Source: Oharaeibacter diazotrophicus
GTDB lineage: Bacteria; Pseudomonadota; Alphaproteobacteria; Rhizobiales; Pleomorphomonadaceae
Length of the DNA: 64,000 bases
NCBI RefSeq assembly: GCF_004362745.1
Contig: NZ_SNXY01000010.1
Coordinates: 374,501 to 438,500 of the forward strand
Direction: 5' to 3'
Shown here one piece after another: positions 1 to 10,995 of this stretch. The notes beneath the pieces are model-generated. The model was not told the DNA's origin. It made no database searches and saw nothing but the letters and a program-made list of their open reading frames with translations. Numbering within the stretch: position 1 is the stretch's first letter; each line of letters begins with the position of its first letter. Both the position numbers and the translations under genes were made by a program.

Positions 1-882
1 GCCGGCGAGCCGGGCGCCGTCGAGTTCGACGTCGTCGAGCGTGTCGGTGCCGAACCAGCCGAGCCGCGGCGACCAGCCGGCGAAGACCAGGAGGTGCATG
101 CCGCCGATCTCGCCGCTCTCGATCTCGTAGAGCCGGAACGCGGTCCGGCCGGCCGAGCGGAAGCAGGGCAGGGCGTAGACGGTGGCGGTGTCCGACACCG
201 AGGCGACGATCGGCGCCACGGCGGCGAGGTCGGCCGAGTCCGCCGCCTCGCAGCCGCTCGCCACCGCGTGCCACTCGGCGAGCCGCGGCGGCACGCCGGC
301 GCCGGCCACCAGCGCGCGGCGGTCGACCGCGGGCGCCGGCTCCAACCCCTCGGGTCGGCCGAAGCGGCGGTCGCCGACGACGCGGCGCTGGACGTCGTCG
401 ATGGCGTCGAGCGCGTCGGCGAGGCCGCGCAGGCGGAACACGTCGGTGTGCGGCGCGCCGGCGACGTCGACGTAGGAGAAGCGCAGCGACGCCCCGGTGA
501 AGAGCCGCACCACCAGCCGGTCCAGCGCCGACTGCGACAGCACGTAGAAGTCGGTCGGCGCGACGAAGGGAGCGTAGTCGGCGATGGGCTGCAGCCGGAC
601 GCCGACGCCGTTGTCGACCGTCACCGCCACCGGGCGGTCGCGGTCGGCGAGGGCGCCGAGCGTGGCGATCGACAGCGTCCAGCGCGCCCGCGAGGCCGGG
701 CCGCGAGCGATCCGGAGCACGCTGCCGGGTCCGTCGCCCTCGGCACGGATCGAGGCGGTGCAGGCGCGGGCGTCGTCGCAGCGGATCTCGACGCCGCCGA
801 AGCGCTCGACCACGTCGGCCGCGGCGGGCGGCGCGGCGGCGAGGAGCAGCAGGATGGCGGCGGCCCGGGCGAGGGCGGACAT
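1..882 (-). CDS. DUF1176-type secreted protein (3' end outside window)
   Basis: The reading frame is open from an ATG at 882 to the left edge, so only the first 294 codons are seen. It starts with a clear signal peptide (MSALARAAAILLLLAAAPPAAA, cleavage near residue 22). The rest is soluble and ends in a segment rich in Trp, Gly and Leu around GMHLLVFAGWSPRLGWFGTD. The overall look fits DUF1176 proteins, periplasmic proteins of about 340 residues with no known function. It is the third gene of a minus-strand set, nine bases after the RNase T2 gene, so it is probably co-transcribed with it. The family call is from memory of the pattern and is moderately sure; that it is a real secreted protein is well supported. 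Confidence 0.65.
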   Translation of the reverse strand, partial: MSALARAAAILLLLAAAPPAAADVVERFGGVEIRCDDARACTASIRAEGDGPGSVLRIARGPASRARWTLSIATLGALADRDRPVAVTVDNGVGVRLQPIADYAPFVAPTDFYVLSQSALDRLVVRLFTGASLRFSYVDVAGAPHTDVFRLRGLADALDAIDDVQRRVVGDRRFGRPEGLEPAPAVDRRALVAGAGVPPRLAEWHAVASGCEAADSADLAAVAPIVASVSDTATVYALPCFRSAGRTAFRLYEIESGEIGGMHLLVFAGWSPRLGWFGTDTLDDVELDGARLAG

Positions 883-890
883 GGCGGGCC

Positions 891-1550
891 TCAGCGCACC
901 GGCGGCATCGTGACGGACGCCTTGCGGCAGCCGCGGGCGTCGACCTCGCGGCAGTCGGTGAAGGCGAGGTCGCGCGTCAGGCAGATCCGGACCTCGCGCA
1001 GGCGGCGGCCGTCGCAGGTCACCGCGACGCCGTCGGCGGCGAGCCCCGGGTTGGCGTCGCGGAACGCCCGCTCCACCGCGGCCGGCGCGACGGTGCGGTA
1101 GCGGTCGACCTTGGCGAACTCGGCGGGCACCGTCACCGCCGCGCGGGCCCGGCGCACCAGCGCCAGGTAGTCCGTCGAGGACAGGCCCGAGCAGGTGCCG
1201 TGCTTGGCCCATTCGTGCCGGACGAGGCCCGGGTCCGGCATGATGTCGAGCATCGCCTCGACCGCGTCGCGCGACGGCCGGTCGCGCCGGTCGGCGGCGC
1301 AGAAGTCCGGGTAGCCGCGGTCGTATTGCGGCCACAGGCCGTGGACCACGAAGGCGTAGGGTCGGCCGCCGTCGCATTGCGCCGAGCCCTCGTCGTCGGC
1401 GGCCGCCTCGCAGTAGGACGGCGACCACGACAGCGCCAGGACGTAGAAGTCGAAGTCGCCGGGCTTGCCGTCGGCCCGTGCCGCCGCCGGCGCCAGCACC
1501 GTGGCGGCGAGCGCTGCCGCGGCCACCGCCCGGCGTGCCGCCGAGGTCAT
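891..1550 (-). CDS. Ribonuclease T2 family protein
   Basis: Secreted endoribonuclease of 219 residues that would cleave single-stranded RNA through 2',3'-cyclic phosphates. A signal peptide covers about residues 1-26. Both conserved active-site segments are present: CAS I as FVVHGLWPQY (residues 67-76, His70) and CAS II as HEWAKHGTC (112-120, His112, Glu113, His117). Paired cysteines fit the disulfides of the family. The ATG at 1550 is chosen because it overlaps the stop of the upstream gene as ATGA and directly precedes the signal peptide; a longer frame to 1799 adds only low-complexity shadow sequence. Function in the periplasm or medium is probably RNA scavenging; the specific role is unknown. 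Confidence 0.93.
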   Translation of the reverse strand: MTSAARRAVAAAALAATVLAPAAARADGKPGDFDFYVLALSWSPSYCEAAADDEGSAQCDGGRPYAFVVHGLWPQYDRGYPDFCAADRRDRPSRDAVEAMLDIMPDPGLVRHEWAKHGTCSGLSSTDYLALVRRARAAVTVPAEFAKVDRYRTVAPAAVERAFRDANPGLAADGVAVTCDGRRLREVRICLTRDLAFTDCREVDARGCRKASVTMPPVR

Positions 1551-1969
1551 TTCAGCACCCGGCAGTCGGCGTCGTAGACGCGGTAGTAGTCCTGGCGCGG
1601 CAGGCAGAACTCGACGCCCCAGCCGAGCGAGGCGAAGCCCTGGCGGGCCGAGATCACGTAATAGAGCCGGTCGTGCCGCCGCGGGCCGAGCACGGCGGTC
1701 GCCACGCAGTGGCGGTGGGCGATCGCGCTGACGAAGCGGACGCCCGGATAGCTCTGCCGCGGCGCGTCGACGGCCGCGATGCGGACGCCGTCGTGCCAAG
1801 TGTCGCGCTCGGCGGCGTTCTGGCGGGCGACGATGGTGGAGAGCACACCTGCGTCGTCGCAGGCGGGGATGCCGGCCTCCGCGACGCCGGCGCCCGGCGC
1901 GGCGAGATCGGCCGCGGCGGCGGCCGAGGTCAGGGCGGCGAGGACGGCGAGGGTCGCGGCGGCGCGCAT
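1547..1969 (-). CDS. Small secreted protein of unknown function
   Basis: A 140-residue protein with an N-terminal signal peptide (about residues 1-20, ending in AAAAA). The mature part contains four cysteines (near IPACDDAG, HRHCVA, EFCLPRQ and DADCRV), suggesting two disulfides in the periplasm. I do not recognise a family beyond the look of short periplasmic proteins common in Rhizobiales. Its stop codon overlaps the start of the RNase T2 gene (ATGA), so the two are very likely translationally coupled and may act together. The ATG at 1969 directly precedes the signal peptide. Confidence 0.8.
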   Translation of the reverse strand: MRAAATLAVLAALTSAAAAADLAAPGAGVAEAGIPACDDAGVLSTIVARQNAAERDTWHDGVRIAAVDAPRQSYPGVRFVSAIAHRHCVATAVLGPRRHDRLYYVISARQGFASLGWGVEFCLPRQDYYRVYDADCRVLK

Positions 1970-2134
1970 CGGACGGCTCCGGTCGAAAGGTCGGGCCGAA
2001 CGATGCGTCGGCGGCGCCGACCGGTCAAGGGCCGCCGCCGCAAGCGCCCGCCGCGGCGAGGCTTTCCGGCGCCGGAGAACATCGGCCGCCCGCGCGACGG
2101 TCCGGATCCGGGATGGACCGTCGCGAGGCCGGGA

Positions 2135-3007
2135 TCACGCGTCCGCGGCGGGGCGGCCGTCCTCGTCGACCAGCCAGTCGACCCGGCCGCGGGCGCCGGG
2201 GCCGGCGGCGAGCAGTGCGGCGAGTTCGTCGATCACGCCGGCGATCTCGTCGGCGAGCGGCCAGGGCGGGTTGACCACCAGCATGCCGGCGCCGGCGAGC
2301 GGTCCGTCGACGGTCGGCCGGCGGATCCAGTGGTCGATCCGGAGCACCCGCCGCACCGGTCCGGCCGCGACCGCGGCGTGGAAGTCGGCGACGGCGCCGG
2401 CGCCCTTGGCGGGGTACCACAACAGCTGGACGCCGGTGGCGAAGCGGCGGTGGGCGTCGCGCATGGCGCGGACGAGGCGGTCGAACTCGCCGGCCTCCTC
2501 GAACGGCGGGTCCACCACCAGCACGCCGCGGCGCTCCTCGGGCGGCAGCTGCGCCCGCGGCATGATCCAGCCGTCCTCGGCGGTGACGCGGACGCGGCGG
2601 TCGCGGGCGAAGGTGGCGGCGAGCTGGTCGGCGTCGATCGGATGGAGTTCGTTGAAGACGAAGCGGTCCTGCGGCCGGCCGAGCGCGGTGGCGACGGCGG
2701 GCGAGCCCGGGTAGACCAGCACGTGGTCGCCGCCGTTGACCTCGCGCAGCGCCTGCCGCCACGGCGCCAGGAATTCGGCCAGCGCCGGCGACGGCGTCGC
2801 CTCCAGCACCCGCCCGACCCCGCCGCGCCACTCGCCGGTCTTCAGCGCCTCGTCGGCGGCGAGGTCGTAGAGCCCGACACCGGCATGGGTGTCCAGCACT
2901 CGGTAGGGCGCGTCCTTGCGGCCGAGCCGGTCGAGGATGCGCGCGAGGACGGCGTGCTTCACCACGTCGGCGAAATTGCCCGCATGATAGGCGTGACGAT
3001 AGTTCAT
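2135..3007 (-). CDS. rlmJ: 23S rRNA (adenine(2030)-N6)-methyltransferase RlmJ
   Basis: This 290-residue protein matches RlmJ, which methylates A2030 of 23S rRNA using S-adenosylmethionine. It begins with the family hallmark MNYRHAYHAGNFADVVKH. The SAM-binding motif I is DTHAGVG (residues 39-45) and the catalytic motif IV is DPPF (166-169). The start is set at the ATG at 3007 because the family signature begins exactly there; an upstream extension to 3109 would be translated from the repeat region. It is a single gene with a 165-base gap to its upstream neighbour on the same strand. The repeat block begins about 90 bases upstream of its start. Confidence 0.94.
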   Translation of the reverse strand: MNYRHAYHAGNFADVVKHAVLARILDRLGRKDAPYRVLDTHAGVGLYDLAADEALKTGEWRGGVGRVLEATPSPALAEFLAPWRQALREVNGGDHVLVYPGSPAVATALGRPQDRFVFNELHPIDADQLAATFARDRRVRVTAEDGWIMPRAQLPPEERRGVLVVDPPFEEAGEFDRLVRAMRDAHRRFATGVQLLWYPAKGAGAVADFHAAVAAGPVRRVLRIDHWIRRPTVDGPLAGAGMLVVNPPWPLADEIAGVIDELAALLAAGPGARGRVDWLVDEDGRPAADA

Positions 3008-3099
3008 GCCGCCGATTACGCCGGAGTCGCCGGGACGGCAAGGGGAAGGGGGGCGTCGGCGCGCTGCGGTGCGCCGGCCCGAGCGTCGCGGCGGAGTAC

Positions 3100-3940
3100 G
3101 CCACCCCACCCCGCCGGCCTCTCGGCCGCCGACCTGCCTGCCTCGGAGGCAATGGCCTCCTCGGCGTTCGGCTTCGCCTCACCCCCACGAGGGGGAGGGC
3201 AGTCGCTGTTGCACCGCCGGTTCCACCTTCCGACCCTCCCCTCGCGGGAGGGTCGGCGCGTAGCGCCGGGGAGGGTCGCTTCCGCACGCTCGACGCCGGG
3301 AAGGACGTCGGGGCGGTGGACGCGGACCCCACCCCGCCGGCCTCCGGCCGTCGACCTGCCTGCCTCGGAGTCACGGGCCTCCTCGGCGTTCGGCTTCGCC
3401 TCACCCCCACGAGGGGGCGAGGGTAGTCGCTGTTGCACCGCTGATTCCACCTTCTGACCCTTTCCTCGTGGGAGGGTCGGCGCGTAGCGCCGGGGAGGGT
3501 CGCTTCCGCACGCTCGACGCCGGGAAGGACGTCGGGGCGGTAGATGCCACCCCACCCCGCCGGCCTCCGGCCGTCGACCCTCCCCACGAGGGGGAGGGTA
3601 GTCGCGTTTATGGTGCCGGTTCCACTTTCTGACCCTCCCTTCGTGGGAGGGGCGGCGCGTAGCGCCGGGGAGGGTCGCTTCCGCACGCTCGGCGCCGGGA
3701 AGGACGTCGCGGCGGTGGATGCCACCCCGCCCCGCCGGCCTCCGGCCGTCGACCCTCCCCGCGAGGGGGAGGGTAATGGCGCCGCGCCGTCAGGCCCGAC
3801 CTCGGCCCCTGCCCAAGAGGGGAAGGCAATAGCAGTCGCCGCGCCGGTTCCAACTTCTGACCCTCCCCTCGCGGGAGGGTCGGCGCGTGAGCCCCGGGGA
3901 GCGTCGCTTCCGCGCGCCCGACGCCGGGCCGGACGTCGCG
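3100..3940. repeat. Four head-to-tail imperfect repeats, 175-224 bp each
   Basis: Four copies begin at about 3100, 3320, 3544 and 3719. Each opens with a CCACCCC/GCCGGCCTC segment, then a palindrome around CGAGGGGGAGGG, a 'GTTCCAC..TTCTGACCCT' segment, another palindrome (CCCTCCCCTCGCGGGAGGG in the first and fourth), the short palindrome GGCGCGTAGCGCC, and an end GCTTCCGCACGCTCGACGCC followed by GGGAAGGACGTCG. Copies 1 and 2 share an extra segment (GCCTCCTCGGCGTTCGGC) that copies 3 and 4 lack; copy 4 carries a different insertion. A degraded fifth end may lie at 3020-3095. No credible gene lies in 3008-4036; the open frames here are caused by GC bias. The palindromes look like those of dispersed intergenic elements of rhizobial genomes. 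Confidence 0.88.
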
Positions 3941-4036
3941 CCGACTCCCGGTCGACGCGCCCCTTCCCGTAGGCGGTACCACCGCATTGTGGACCCCGCC
4001 GCTCCGGATTATGGTCCGCGCCGATCGGAGGGGCGG

Positions 4037-4408
4037 ATGACGCCGACGGCGGGCAGGGTGGCGAGGGTGTGGGCGACGATCGTCCTGGTCTGGGCGATCG
4101 TGCTGCAGTCGCTCGTGCCGGTGGTCGCGGCCGCGGTGCCGGACGACGCCGGGCTGCACGTGCTCTGCGCCGGCGCAGCCGACGCCGCGCCCGCCGCCCC
4201 GGTCTCGGACGGCGCCCACCGCGCACTCTGCTGCGTGCTCTGCGCCGGCGCCGCCGCCGTCGCGCCTCCGGCTCCGCCGGTGGCCGCCGCGCGCGTGCCG
4301 GTCGGACGCTCCGTCGTCCCGCCGTCCTCGCCCCGGCATGCCGCCGCCCCGCCGCCGTCGCCGCGCGGCCGGCCGGCCGTTCCGCGCGCACCACCCGTTC
4401 CGGCCTGA
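4037..4408 (+). CDS. DUF2946-like small membrane-anchored protein, copper-linked
   Basis: A 123-residue protein with one N-terminal hydrophobic segment (about residues 10-33, a signal anchor or signal peptide), followed by a Cys/His region with HVLCAG, then HRALCCVLCAG, and a Pro/Ala-rich tail. This spacing of Cys and His resembles DUF2946 proteins, which occur beside copper transport genes. A strong ribosome binding site (GGAGGGG, 4027-4033) sits before the ATG at 4037. It is the first gene of a plus-strand series with ycnI and the CopC-CopD protein, so a role in copper binding or sensing is plausible but not shown. The family assignment is tentative because the protein is short and biased in composition. 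Confidence 0.6.
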   Translation: MTPTAGRVARVWATIVLVWAIVLQSLVPVVAAAVPDDAGLHVLCAGAADAAPAAPVSDGAHRALCCVLCAGAAAVAPPAPPVAAARVPVGRSVVPPSSPRHAAAPPPSPRGRPAVPRAPPVPA

Positions 4409-4613
4409 CGCCGACACCCGCCGCGTCCCCCGCGCCGGGCCGTCGCGACCGCCCCGCCCCGCCCGCGCGGGTGGTGCATTCGGACGACCCGCGGCCGACC
4501 TCCGTCGCCGCCGTCCGCATCCCGACACCCACCGTCACACACCACGGCCCCGCGCCGCGGCGACCGATCGCGTTCGGCGCCCGCCGGAGCCCCACGACCG
4601 GAACGACACCATC

Positions 4614-5147
4614 ATGACCACGATCACCCGTACCCTCGCCCTCGCCGCCGTCCTCGCCGTCGGTGCCACCGGCCTCGCCGAGGCCCACGCCACCCTCGAG
4701 GTCAAGGAGGCCGCCGCCGGCTCGACCTACAAGGCCGTCGTCCGCGTCGGCCACGGCTGCGGTGGCAAGGCGACGCTGAAGCTGCGCGTGCAGATCCCCG
4801 AGGGCCTCTACAACGTCAAGCCGATGCCGAAGGCCGGCTGGACGCTGGACCTCGCCAAGGGCGCCTACGCCAAGGCCTACGACAACCACGGCACCCAGCT
4901 GACCGAGGGCGTTCGCGAGATCACCTGGACCGGCGACCTGCCGGACGCGTACTACGACGAGTTCGTGTTCCGCGGCACGATCGACAAGACGATCGCGCCG
5001 GGCACCGTGCTCTACATCCCCGTGGTGCAGGAGTGCGACGGCGCCGCCGAGCGCTGGATCGAGGTGCCGAAGGACGGCCAGTCGGCCGACGACCTGGAGT
5101 CCCCCGCCCCGGCCCTCACCGTCACCGCCCCCAAGGGCGGTCACTGA
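4614..5147 (+). CDS. YcnI-family copper-binding protein (DUF1775)
   Basis: A 177-residue secreted protein of the YcnI/DUF1775 family, known from Bacillus to bind copper at the mature N-terminus. The signal peptide (residues 1-23) ends in GLAEA, which would leave His as the first residue of the mature protein (HATLEV), as the copper site of the family needs. The single domain runs to about residue 165, with KPMPKAGWTLD and the C-terminal WIEVP typical of the family. In YcnI of other bacteria a C-terminal membrane anchor is common; it is absent here. The gene follows the DUF2946-like gene and precedes the CopC-CopD fusion. A strong terminator-like hairpin follows nine bases after the stop. Confidence 0.88.
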   Translation: MTTITRTLALAAVLAVGATGLAEAHATLEVKEAAAGSTYKAVVRVGHGCGGKATLKLRVQIPEGLYNVKPMPKAGWTLDLAKGAYAKAYDNHGTQLTEGVREITWTGDLPDAYYDEFVFRGTIDKTIAPGTVLYIPVVQECDGAAERWIEVPKDGQSADDLESPAPALTVTAPKGGH

Positions 5148-5155
5148 CGGCGCGT

Positions 5156-5196
5156 CCGCACCGGGGGGCCGGCCGCCGGTCGGCCCCCCGGTGCGG
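5156..5196 (+). terminator. GC-rich 16-bp hairpin after ycnI
   Basis: The arms 5156-5171 and 5181-5196 are perfect inverted complements (CCGCACCGGGGGGCCG and its complement) with a nine-base loop. There is no T-run after it, so it could be an attenuator or mRNA-stabilising hairpin rather than a true intrinsic terminator. It separates ycnI from the copper transporter gene. Confidence 0.55.
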
Positions 5197-5566
5197 GCGG
5201 GGCGTGCCGGCCGAGCGGCCGGTGCCCCGGTCGCCGTCCTGACGGTCGTCCATCGTCGCGGGGCCCGGGCGGGAACGTCTCGGCACCCCCGAAAGTCGAG
5301 GGCTCGCGTGTCCGCCGGTCCCGAGTTCCCCCGCCCGAGCCGCGTCTCGGCGGAGCTTGTCGCGGCGCAACGACGACGGCCGCCCGCCGTCGTAGCAGCG
5401 ATGCGTTCGCCACCGGCCGTTCCCGGCCGGCGGCCGTCCGCCCCCACCGAGGCGGCCGACGCCTCGACCTCGCCCGCCCGGCGATCCGTCGCCGGGCGAC
5501 GCCTGCCCTCCCGGCGATCGCGACGCGCCCGCCGCGATCGCCGCATCCGCCAACCGGACCCCGTGC
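5197..5566. other. Spacer between copper genes, nothing recognised
   Basis: About 370 bases between the hairpin after ycnI and the CopC-CopD gene. Open frames crossing it are shadows with arginine- and proline-rich translations. I see no clear promoter, repeat or RNA gene, although the distance suggests the transporter gene has its own promoter here. Confidence 0.5.
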
Positions 5567-7147
5567 ATGTCGCTCGCCCTTCAACTCCACCGCCTCGCCG
5601 CCGCCGTCCTGCTGCTCGTCGCGCTCGCGACCGCTCCGGCCGCGGCGCACGCCGTGCTGCTGTCGACCGTGCCCGCCGACGGCGGCATGCTCGCCGCCGC
5701 GCCGGACGAACTGGTGCTGACCTTCAACGAGCCGGTCGAACTGCTGTCGGCCCACCTGAACGGCCCCGACGGCGGTTCGGCGGTTCCGCTGGCGAGCGGC
5801 GCCGCCTCGACCCGGCTGGTGCTGAAGGCCGCAGACCTCTGGGGCGAGGGCACCCGGGTGCTGTCCTGGCGCGTCGCCTCCGGCGACGGCCATCCGGTCG
5901 CCGGCACGGTGCTCTACTCGGTCGGACGCGCAAGCGTCGTCGCGCCCGCCGGCGAGGATCCGTCGGATCCGGTCGCGCGCGCCGGGCTGTGGGCGGCCCG
6001 GCTGGTGGTGCACGCCGGCCTGTTCTTCGGCGTCGGCGCCACCTTCTGGGCCGCGGCCGCGGGACGGCGGTCGCGGACGGCCGTGGTGCTGCCGCTCGCC
6101 GGCCTCGCCGCCCTGCCGCTCGCCTTCGGTCTCCACGGCGTCGACGCCCTCGGCGGCGGCGTGGCGCTGCTCGCCTCCGGCCATCCCTGGCTCGCCGCGG
6201 CCGGCACCAGCTTCGCCGCCTTCGCCGCGATCGCCGCGGTGGCATTGACGCACGCCGTCGCCGCCGGACGGATCGGCGGCCGGGCCGCGATCGTCCTCGC
6301 CGTGGCGGCGGTGGTCGCCTCGGGCCTCGCGCTGGCGGCGACCGGACACGCCGCCGCGGCCGAACCGCGGCTGGTCACCCGCACCGCCCTCGTCGTCCAC
6401 GGCGCCGCGCTGGCGCTCTGGCTCGGCGCGCTGCCGCCGCTGTGGACCGCGCTGCGCGCGCCGGGTCCCGGCGGCGCGCACCTGCTCGCCCGCTTCTCCG
6501 CGCTCGCGCCGGTCGCTGTCGCAGGCCTCGCGGTCGGCGGGCTCGCGCTCGCCGCGGTCCAACTGACCGGCCCGGCCGACCTCGTCGCCACCGGCTACGG
6601 CCGCGTGCTCGCGGTCAAGCTGGTGCTGGTGGCGGTCCTGCTGGCGATCGCCGTGGTCAACCGCCGCCGCCACACCGCGCCGGCGCTCGCCGGCGACCCC
6701 GCCGCCCTGCGCCGGCTGCGCCGCAACGTCGCCGCCGAGATCGCGATCGGCCTCGCCGTACTGGCGGTCGTCGGCCTGTTCCGCTTCACCCCGCCGCCGC
6801 GGGCGCTCGCCGCGGCCGAGGCGGCGCCGGTCGCCTTCCACGTCCACACCCTGCCGGTGATGGCCGACGTCGAGATCGCACCGGGCCGGGCCGGACCGGT
6901 CCGCTTCGAGGCGACGTTGATGACCGGCGACTTCGGCCCGCTCGATCCGCGCGAGGTCCGGATCGAGGCGACCAACGCCGGCGCCGGCATCGGCCCGATC
7001 CGGGCGGCGCTGGTGCGCCGCGACGGCCGCTTCGTCGCCGACGGTCTCCTGCTGCCCGCGCCGGGGCGTTGGGCGCTGCGGCTGGTCGTCCTGATCGACG
7101 ACTTCCACCAGGAGAGCCTCGACGCGAGCTTCGACCTCGCGCCCTGA
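5567..7147 (+). CDS. CopC-CopD-YtkA fusion copper transport protein (YcnJ-like)
   Basis: A 526-residue protein joining three parts. Residues 1-27 are a signal peptide ending PAAA, leaving His first in the mature CopC domain (HAVLLSTVPADGG, to about residue 122), the usual copper ligand. Residues about 140-420 hold about eight membrane segments of a CopD domain, including HAGLFFGVGATFW and a loop with HGAALALWLGALPP. The last part (about 430-526) is a periplasmic YtkA-like domain. The same order of domains is found in Bacillus YcnJ, which sits beside ycnI, as here. It likely takes copper from the periplasm and moves it across the inner membrane. The ATG at 5567 is the first that gives the signal peptide; the ribosome binding site is weak. 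Confidence 0.9.
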   Translation: MSLALQLHRLAAAVLLLVALATAPAAAHAVLLSTVPADGGMLAAAPDELVLTFNEPVELLSAHLNGPDGGSAVPLASGAASTRLVLKAADLWGEGTRVLSWRVASGDGHPVAGTVLYSVGRASVVAPAGEDPSDPVARAGLWAARLVVHAGLFFGVGATFWAAAAGRRSRTAVVLPLAGLAALPLAFGLHGVDALGGGVALLASGHPWLAAAGTSFAAFAAIAAVALTHAVAAGRIGGRAAIVLAVAAVVASGLALAATGHAAAAEPRLVTRTALVVHGAALALWLGALPPLWTALRAPGPGGAHLLARFSALAPVAVAGLAVGGLALAAVQLTGPADLVATGYGRVLAVKLVLVAVLLAIAVVNRRRHTAPALAGDPAALRRLRRNVAAEIAIGLAVLAVVGLFRFTPPPRALAAAEAAPVAFHVHTLPVMADVEIAPGRAGPVRFEATLMTGDFGPLDPREVRIEATNAGAGIGPIRAALVRRDGRFVADGLLLPAPGRWALRLVVLIDDFHQESLDASFDLAP

Positions 7148-7386
7148 AGCGGGCGGGAACGCGGGCGGGGCGCGCCGCGTTGAGCGATCACGGATCCTTA
7201 CGTCCTTTCGCCGATGGCGCCGGCCCGCCCGACTCCCGACATCTTCGTCGGCGACCTTGGTCGTCGGCGTCGCCATGGCGATGAACGGCAGGTGAACGCC
7301 CGGTTCAGGGCGTCGTCACGGCCGGCGTGGTTCCATGGTGATCGGTTCCGGAAGACCGCGCGAGGCGGGGATCCGGGGAGGGAATT

Positions 7387-8082
7387 GTGAAGATGCGCAA
7401 GCTGTTCACCCTGTTGGCCGCCGCGCTGGGAACGCTGGCGGTGCCCGCCGCGGCCGAGGCCGCCGAGGGCTTCGTCACCGGCGACGTCAACCTGCGCGCC
7501 GGCCCGAGCACCGACTATCCGCGCATCGCGGTGGTGCCGCGCGGCAGCGAGGTCGAGGTCTACGGTTGTCTGCCCGACTACCGCTGGTGCGACGTCGGCG
7601 TCTACCGCTGGCGCGGCTGGATGTCGTCGCGCTACCTGTCGATCTTCTACGACGGTCCGTCCTACCGCTCGCAGCCGATCTACCGGGTGCCGTCGATCAC
7701 CTTCGGCTTCGGCTATTGGGATCGCTGGTACCGCGACGAGCCGTGGTATCCGGACTATCGCTGGCGGTGGCAGCGTCCGCCGCGGCCGCGGGTCGATCCG
7801 CCGATCTACGGCGGCGGTGGTGGCGGCTGGGTGCCCGGCGGCGAGCCGGGCCGCAACGACCCGCCGCCGCGCCGCAACAACGGCGGCTGGGTGCCGGGCG
7901 GCGAGCCGAACCGCCACGTCGACCGGCCGCGCCGCAACGACGGCGGCGGCTGGGTCGGCGGCGGCGAGCCGCCGCGCCGCAACGAGCGTCCGCAGCGCGA
8001 CTGGGGCGGCGGCGGTGGCGGCTGCGACCCGAGCTCGGGCCAGAAGTGCTTCTTCCAGCCCGGCGGCGGCCGCAACAACTGA
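7387..8082 (+). CDS. Secreted SH3b-domain protein with glycine-rich repeats
   Basis: A 231-residue protein. A signal peptide (about residues 1-26) is followed by a bacterial SH3 domain (FVTGDVNLRAGPSTDYPRI, about 28-80, ending GWMSSRYLS). Then comes a Tyr/Trp/Arg-rich stretch and a low-complexity tail in which GGWVPGGEP occurs twice and GGWVGGGEP once, each followed by Arg/Asn-rich text. Such proteins usually bind peptidoglycan or act at the envelope; no enzyme motif is seen. The GTG at 7387 is chosen because GGGGAGGG lies about six bases upstream; an ATG at 7393 would change the protein by only two residues. A typical terminator follows the gene. Confidence 0.85.
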   Translation: MKMRKLFTLLAAALGTLAVPAAAEAAEGFVTGDVNLRAGPSTDYPRIAVVPRGSEVEVYGCLPDYRWCDVGVYRWRGWMSSRYLSIFYDGPSYRSQPIYRVPSITFGFGYWDRWYRDEPWYPDYRWRWQRPPRPRVDPPIYGGGGGGWVPGGEPGRNDPPPRRNNGGWVPGGEPNRHVDRPRRNDGGGWVGGGEPPRRNERPQRDWGGGGGGCDPSSGQKCFFQPGGGRNN

Positions 8083-8163
8083 CGCGCTCCACGGACGGCG
8101 GCGACGCCGTCCGGCCACCGCCGATCCCGGGAAGGCTTCGGTGCCCTCCCGCTTCGGCCGACC

Positions 8164-8209
8164 GATCGGGCCGCCCGGCCGCCACTGGCGAAGGGCGGCC
8201 CGATCTTTT
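8164..8209 (+). terminator. Rho-independent terminator after the SH3 gene
   Basis: The arms GATCGGGCCGCCC (8164-8176) and GGGCGGCCCGATC (8193-8205) pair perfectly over 13 bases around a 16-base loop and are followed by TTTT. It lies about 80 bases after the SH3 gene and before uvrB. Confidence 0.75.
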
Positions 8210-8298
8210 CCGCCTGCTGTCATCCCCCGTCAGCAACCCGTCGCGCGGCGGCGCTCCGCCCCCTTGCCTTCGGCGGGTCGGCGGCCGACATTGGCGCC

Positions 8299-10991
<2,693 letters not shown>

Positions 10992-10995
<4 letters not shown>

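Noticed and set aside
2025-5546. A 1173-codon minus-strand open frame across rlmJ, the repeats and ycnI
   Set aside because: It is a shadow produced by high GC: the translation is Arg/Pro/Gly-rich with no domain, and it crosses three supported genes.
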